Source: an uncultured SAR324 cluster bacterium
GTDB lineage: Bacteria; SAR324; NAC60-12
Direction: 5' to 3'
Assembly (NCBI GenBank): GCA_902575715.1
Contig: CACGSI010000037.1
Span: 1 to 8,341, forward strand
DNA: 8,341 nucleotides
A model generated the notes under the pieces. The model had not been told where the DNA came from. It did not search any database and was given only the letters and a program-made list of their open reading frames with translations. Both the position numbers and the translations under genes were made by a program. Shown here piece after piece: positions 7,633 to 8,341 of this stretch; the first letter of the stretch is position 1, and each line of letters opens with the position of its first letter.

Positions 7633-8049
7633 ATGTTGATGCCAAAAAAATCAAAATTCAGGAAACAAATGCGTGGGCGAATGCAAGGAGATGCTCAAAC
7701 TGGTAACAAAATAAGTTTTGGATCCTTTGCACTTCAGGCATCAGATCGTGGCTACATTACAACTAGACAAATAGAAGCTGCTCGAAGAGTAATTACAAGG
7801 ACTTTAAAAAGAGGTGGAAAGACTTGGATTCGCATTTTTCCTGACAAACCTATAACTAAAAGACCTGCTGAAACTAGAATGGGTAAAGGTAAAGGTGCTG
7901 TAGATACTTGGGTAGCAAAAATAAATCCTGGACGTGTTTTGTATGAGATTGACGGTGTTCCTGAAGAAATAGCAAATGATGCTTTGCGATTGGCATCTTA
8001 TAAATTATCAATAAAGACTAAAATTATTAAAAGAACTCCTGTTATATGA
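7633..8049 (+). CDS. rplP: 50S ribosomal protein L16
   Basis: L16 is a late-assembling 50S protein that organises the A-site tRNA elbow region and the peptidyl transferase centre. The length of 138 residues is normal. It has [19 protein letters not shown] at the N-terminus, [20 protein letters not shown], the block [38 protein letters not shown] and the C-terminal [19 protein letters not shown] at 7619–7623 lies 9 nt before the ATG. The second in-frame ATG (codon 3) is a possible alternative, but MLMPK is the common bacterial L16 start. The stop overlaps the rpmC start as ATGA (8046–8049). Confidence 0.98.
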   Translation: MLMPKKSKFRKQMRGRMQGDAQTGNKISFGSFALQASDRGYITTRQIEAARRVITRTLKRGGKTWIRIFPDKPITKRPAETRMGKGKGAVDTWVAKINPGRVLYEIDGVPEEIANDALRLASYKLSIKTKIIKRTPVI

Positions 8050-8231
8050 AAGCATCTGAATTAAGATCTCTTCCAATTAATGAACTGGAAGCAAAATTAA
8101 AGAAGAGTCCTTAAGAATGAGATGCGGTCATGTTTCTAGTCAACTTGCAGACGTAATTATGATTAAAAAAAACTCGTAAAATAATTGCTAGAATTAAAAC
8201 GGTCTTAACCGAAAAAAAATTAAATCCATAA
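8046..8231 (+). pseudogene. rpmC: 50S ribosomal protein L29, frame broken at least twice
   Basis: L29 is a small two-helix protein beside L23 at the exit tunnel mouth. The gene lies in its standard place between rplP and rpsQ, and its ATG overlaps the rplP stop. The first frame reads [20 protein letters not shown], clearly L29, but stops at TAA 8112–8114 after 22 codons. Similarity resumes in another frame (8099–8170: KEESLRMRCGHVSSQLADVI), and after an A8 tract (8165–8172) it returns to the first frame as TRKIIARIKTVLTEKKLNP, ending at 8231. A repaired product would be about 61 residues. By eye against E. coli L29, the segment after ELEAKL is about five residues short and the loop before SSQL about two long, so more than simple homopolymer errors may be involved. 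It is either a decaying gene or one hit by several sequence errors. Confidence 0.8.
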
Positions 8232-8247
8232 ACGTTAGAGTCTCTAA

Positions 8248-8341
8248 ATGAATAAGATAAAGTTACAAACTGGAATTGTAATAAACAATAAAATGGAAAA
8301 ATCTATAGTTGTTAAAATTGAAAGAAAGATTAAACACCCGA
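8248..8341 (+). CDS. rpsQ: 30S ribosomal protein S17 (3' partial)
   Basis: S17 is an OB-fold protein that binds 16S rRNA early in 30S assembly. Only the first 31 codons are in the window. MNKIKLQTGIVINNKMEKSI continues as VVKIERKIKHP, matching the family pattern GxVxxxKMxKTxVVxVxRxxxHP. The ATG at 8248 gives the expected start. It follows the L29 remnant by 16 nt with no clear Shine–Dalgarno. Its intact frame shows that the frame problems seen in rpmC do not continue into it. The rest of the gene lies beyond the window. Confidence 0.95.
   Translation, partial: MNKIKLQTGIVINNKMEKSIVVKIERKIKHP

Overview
This window is a stretch of the bacterial str–S10–spc ribosomal protein locus, and every recognisable gene is on the + strand. 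In order it carries rpsL (5' end cut off by the window), rpsG, fusA, tuf, rpsJ, rplD (frame-broken), rplW, rplB, rpsS, rplV, rpsC, rplP, rpmC (frame-broken) and the first 31 codons of rpsQ. Genes are packed tightly, with overlaps or gaps of at most about 50 nt. No stretch over 300 nt lacks a gene, and I saw no RNA genes, mobile elements, CRISPR arrays or long repeats.

The organism is a bacterium with AT-rich DNA and A/T-ending codons. The EF-Tu, EF-G, S12, S7 and L2 sequences are of bacterial type, and the tuf–rpsJ linkage joins the str and S10 blocks into one run, as in several phyla. I could not assign a phylum without a tree.

Layout: 1–864 holds the small-subunit proteins S12 and S7; 871–2961 is EF-G; 3011–4210 is EF-Tu; 4218–6588 is S10, L4, L23, L2 and S19; 6585–8341 is L22, S3, L16, L29 and the start of S17. 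The products build both ribosomal subunits and supply the two main elongation GTPases, so the run is a co-expressed translation unit. Several stop/start overlaps (rplD/rplW, rpsS/rplV, rplP/rpmC) suggest translational coupling.

The departures from the ordinary are these. (1) rplC (L3), normally between rpsJ and rplD, is absent, leaving a clean 22-nt gap. (2) EF-G has canonical GTPase motifs, but both tip loops of domain IV, which enter the decoding centre, are non-canonical, including Leu where the translocation-critical His of the SYH motif is expected. (3) rplD is split by one extra base at an A7 tract. (4) rpmC is broken by at least two frame changes and also has atypical internal spacing. 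(5) A 13-codon mini-ORF sits between rpsG and the GTG start of fusA, in the same frame as fusA. The frame breaks could be homopolymer sequencing errors. The missing rplC and the EF-G loops cannot be explained by single-base errors. I saw no new multi-gene system here beyond a variant translation locus.
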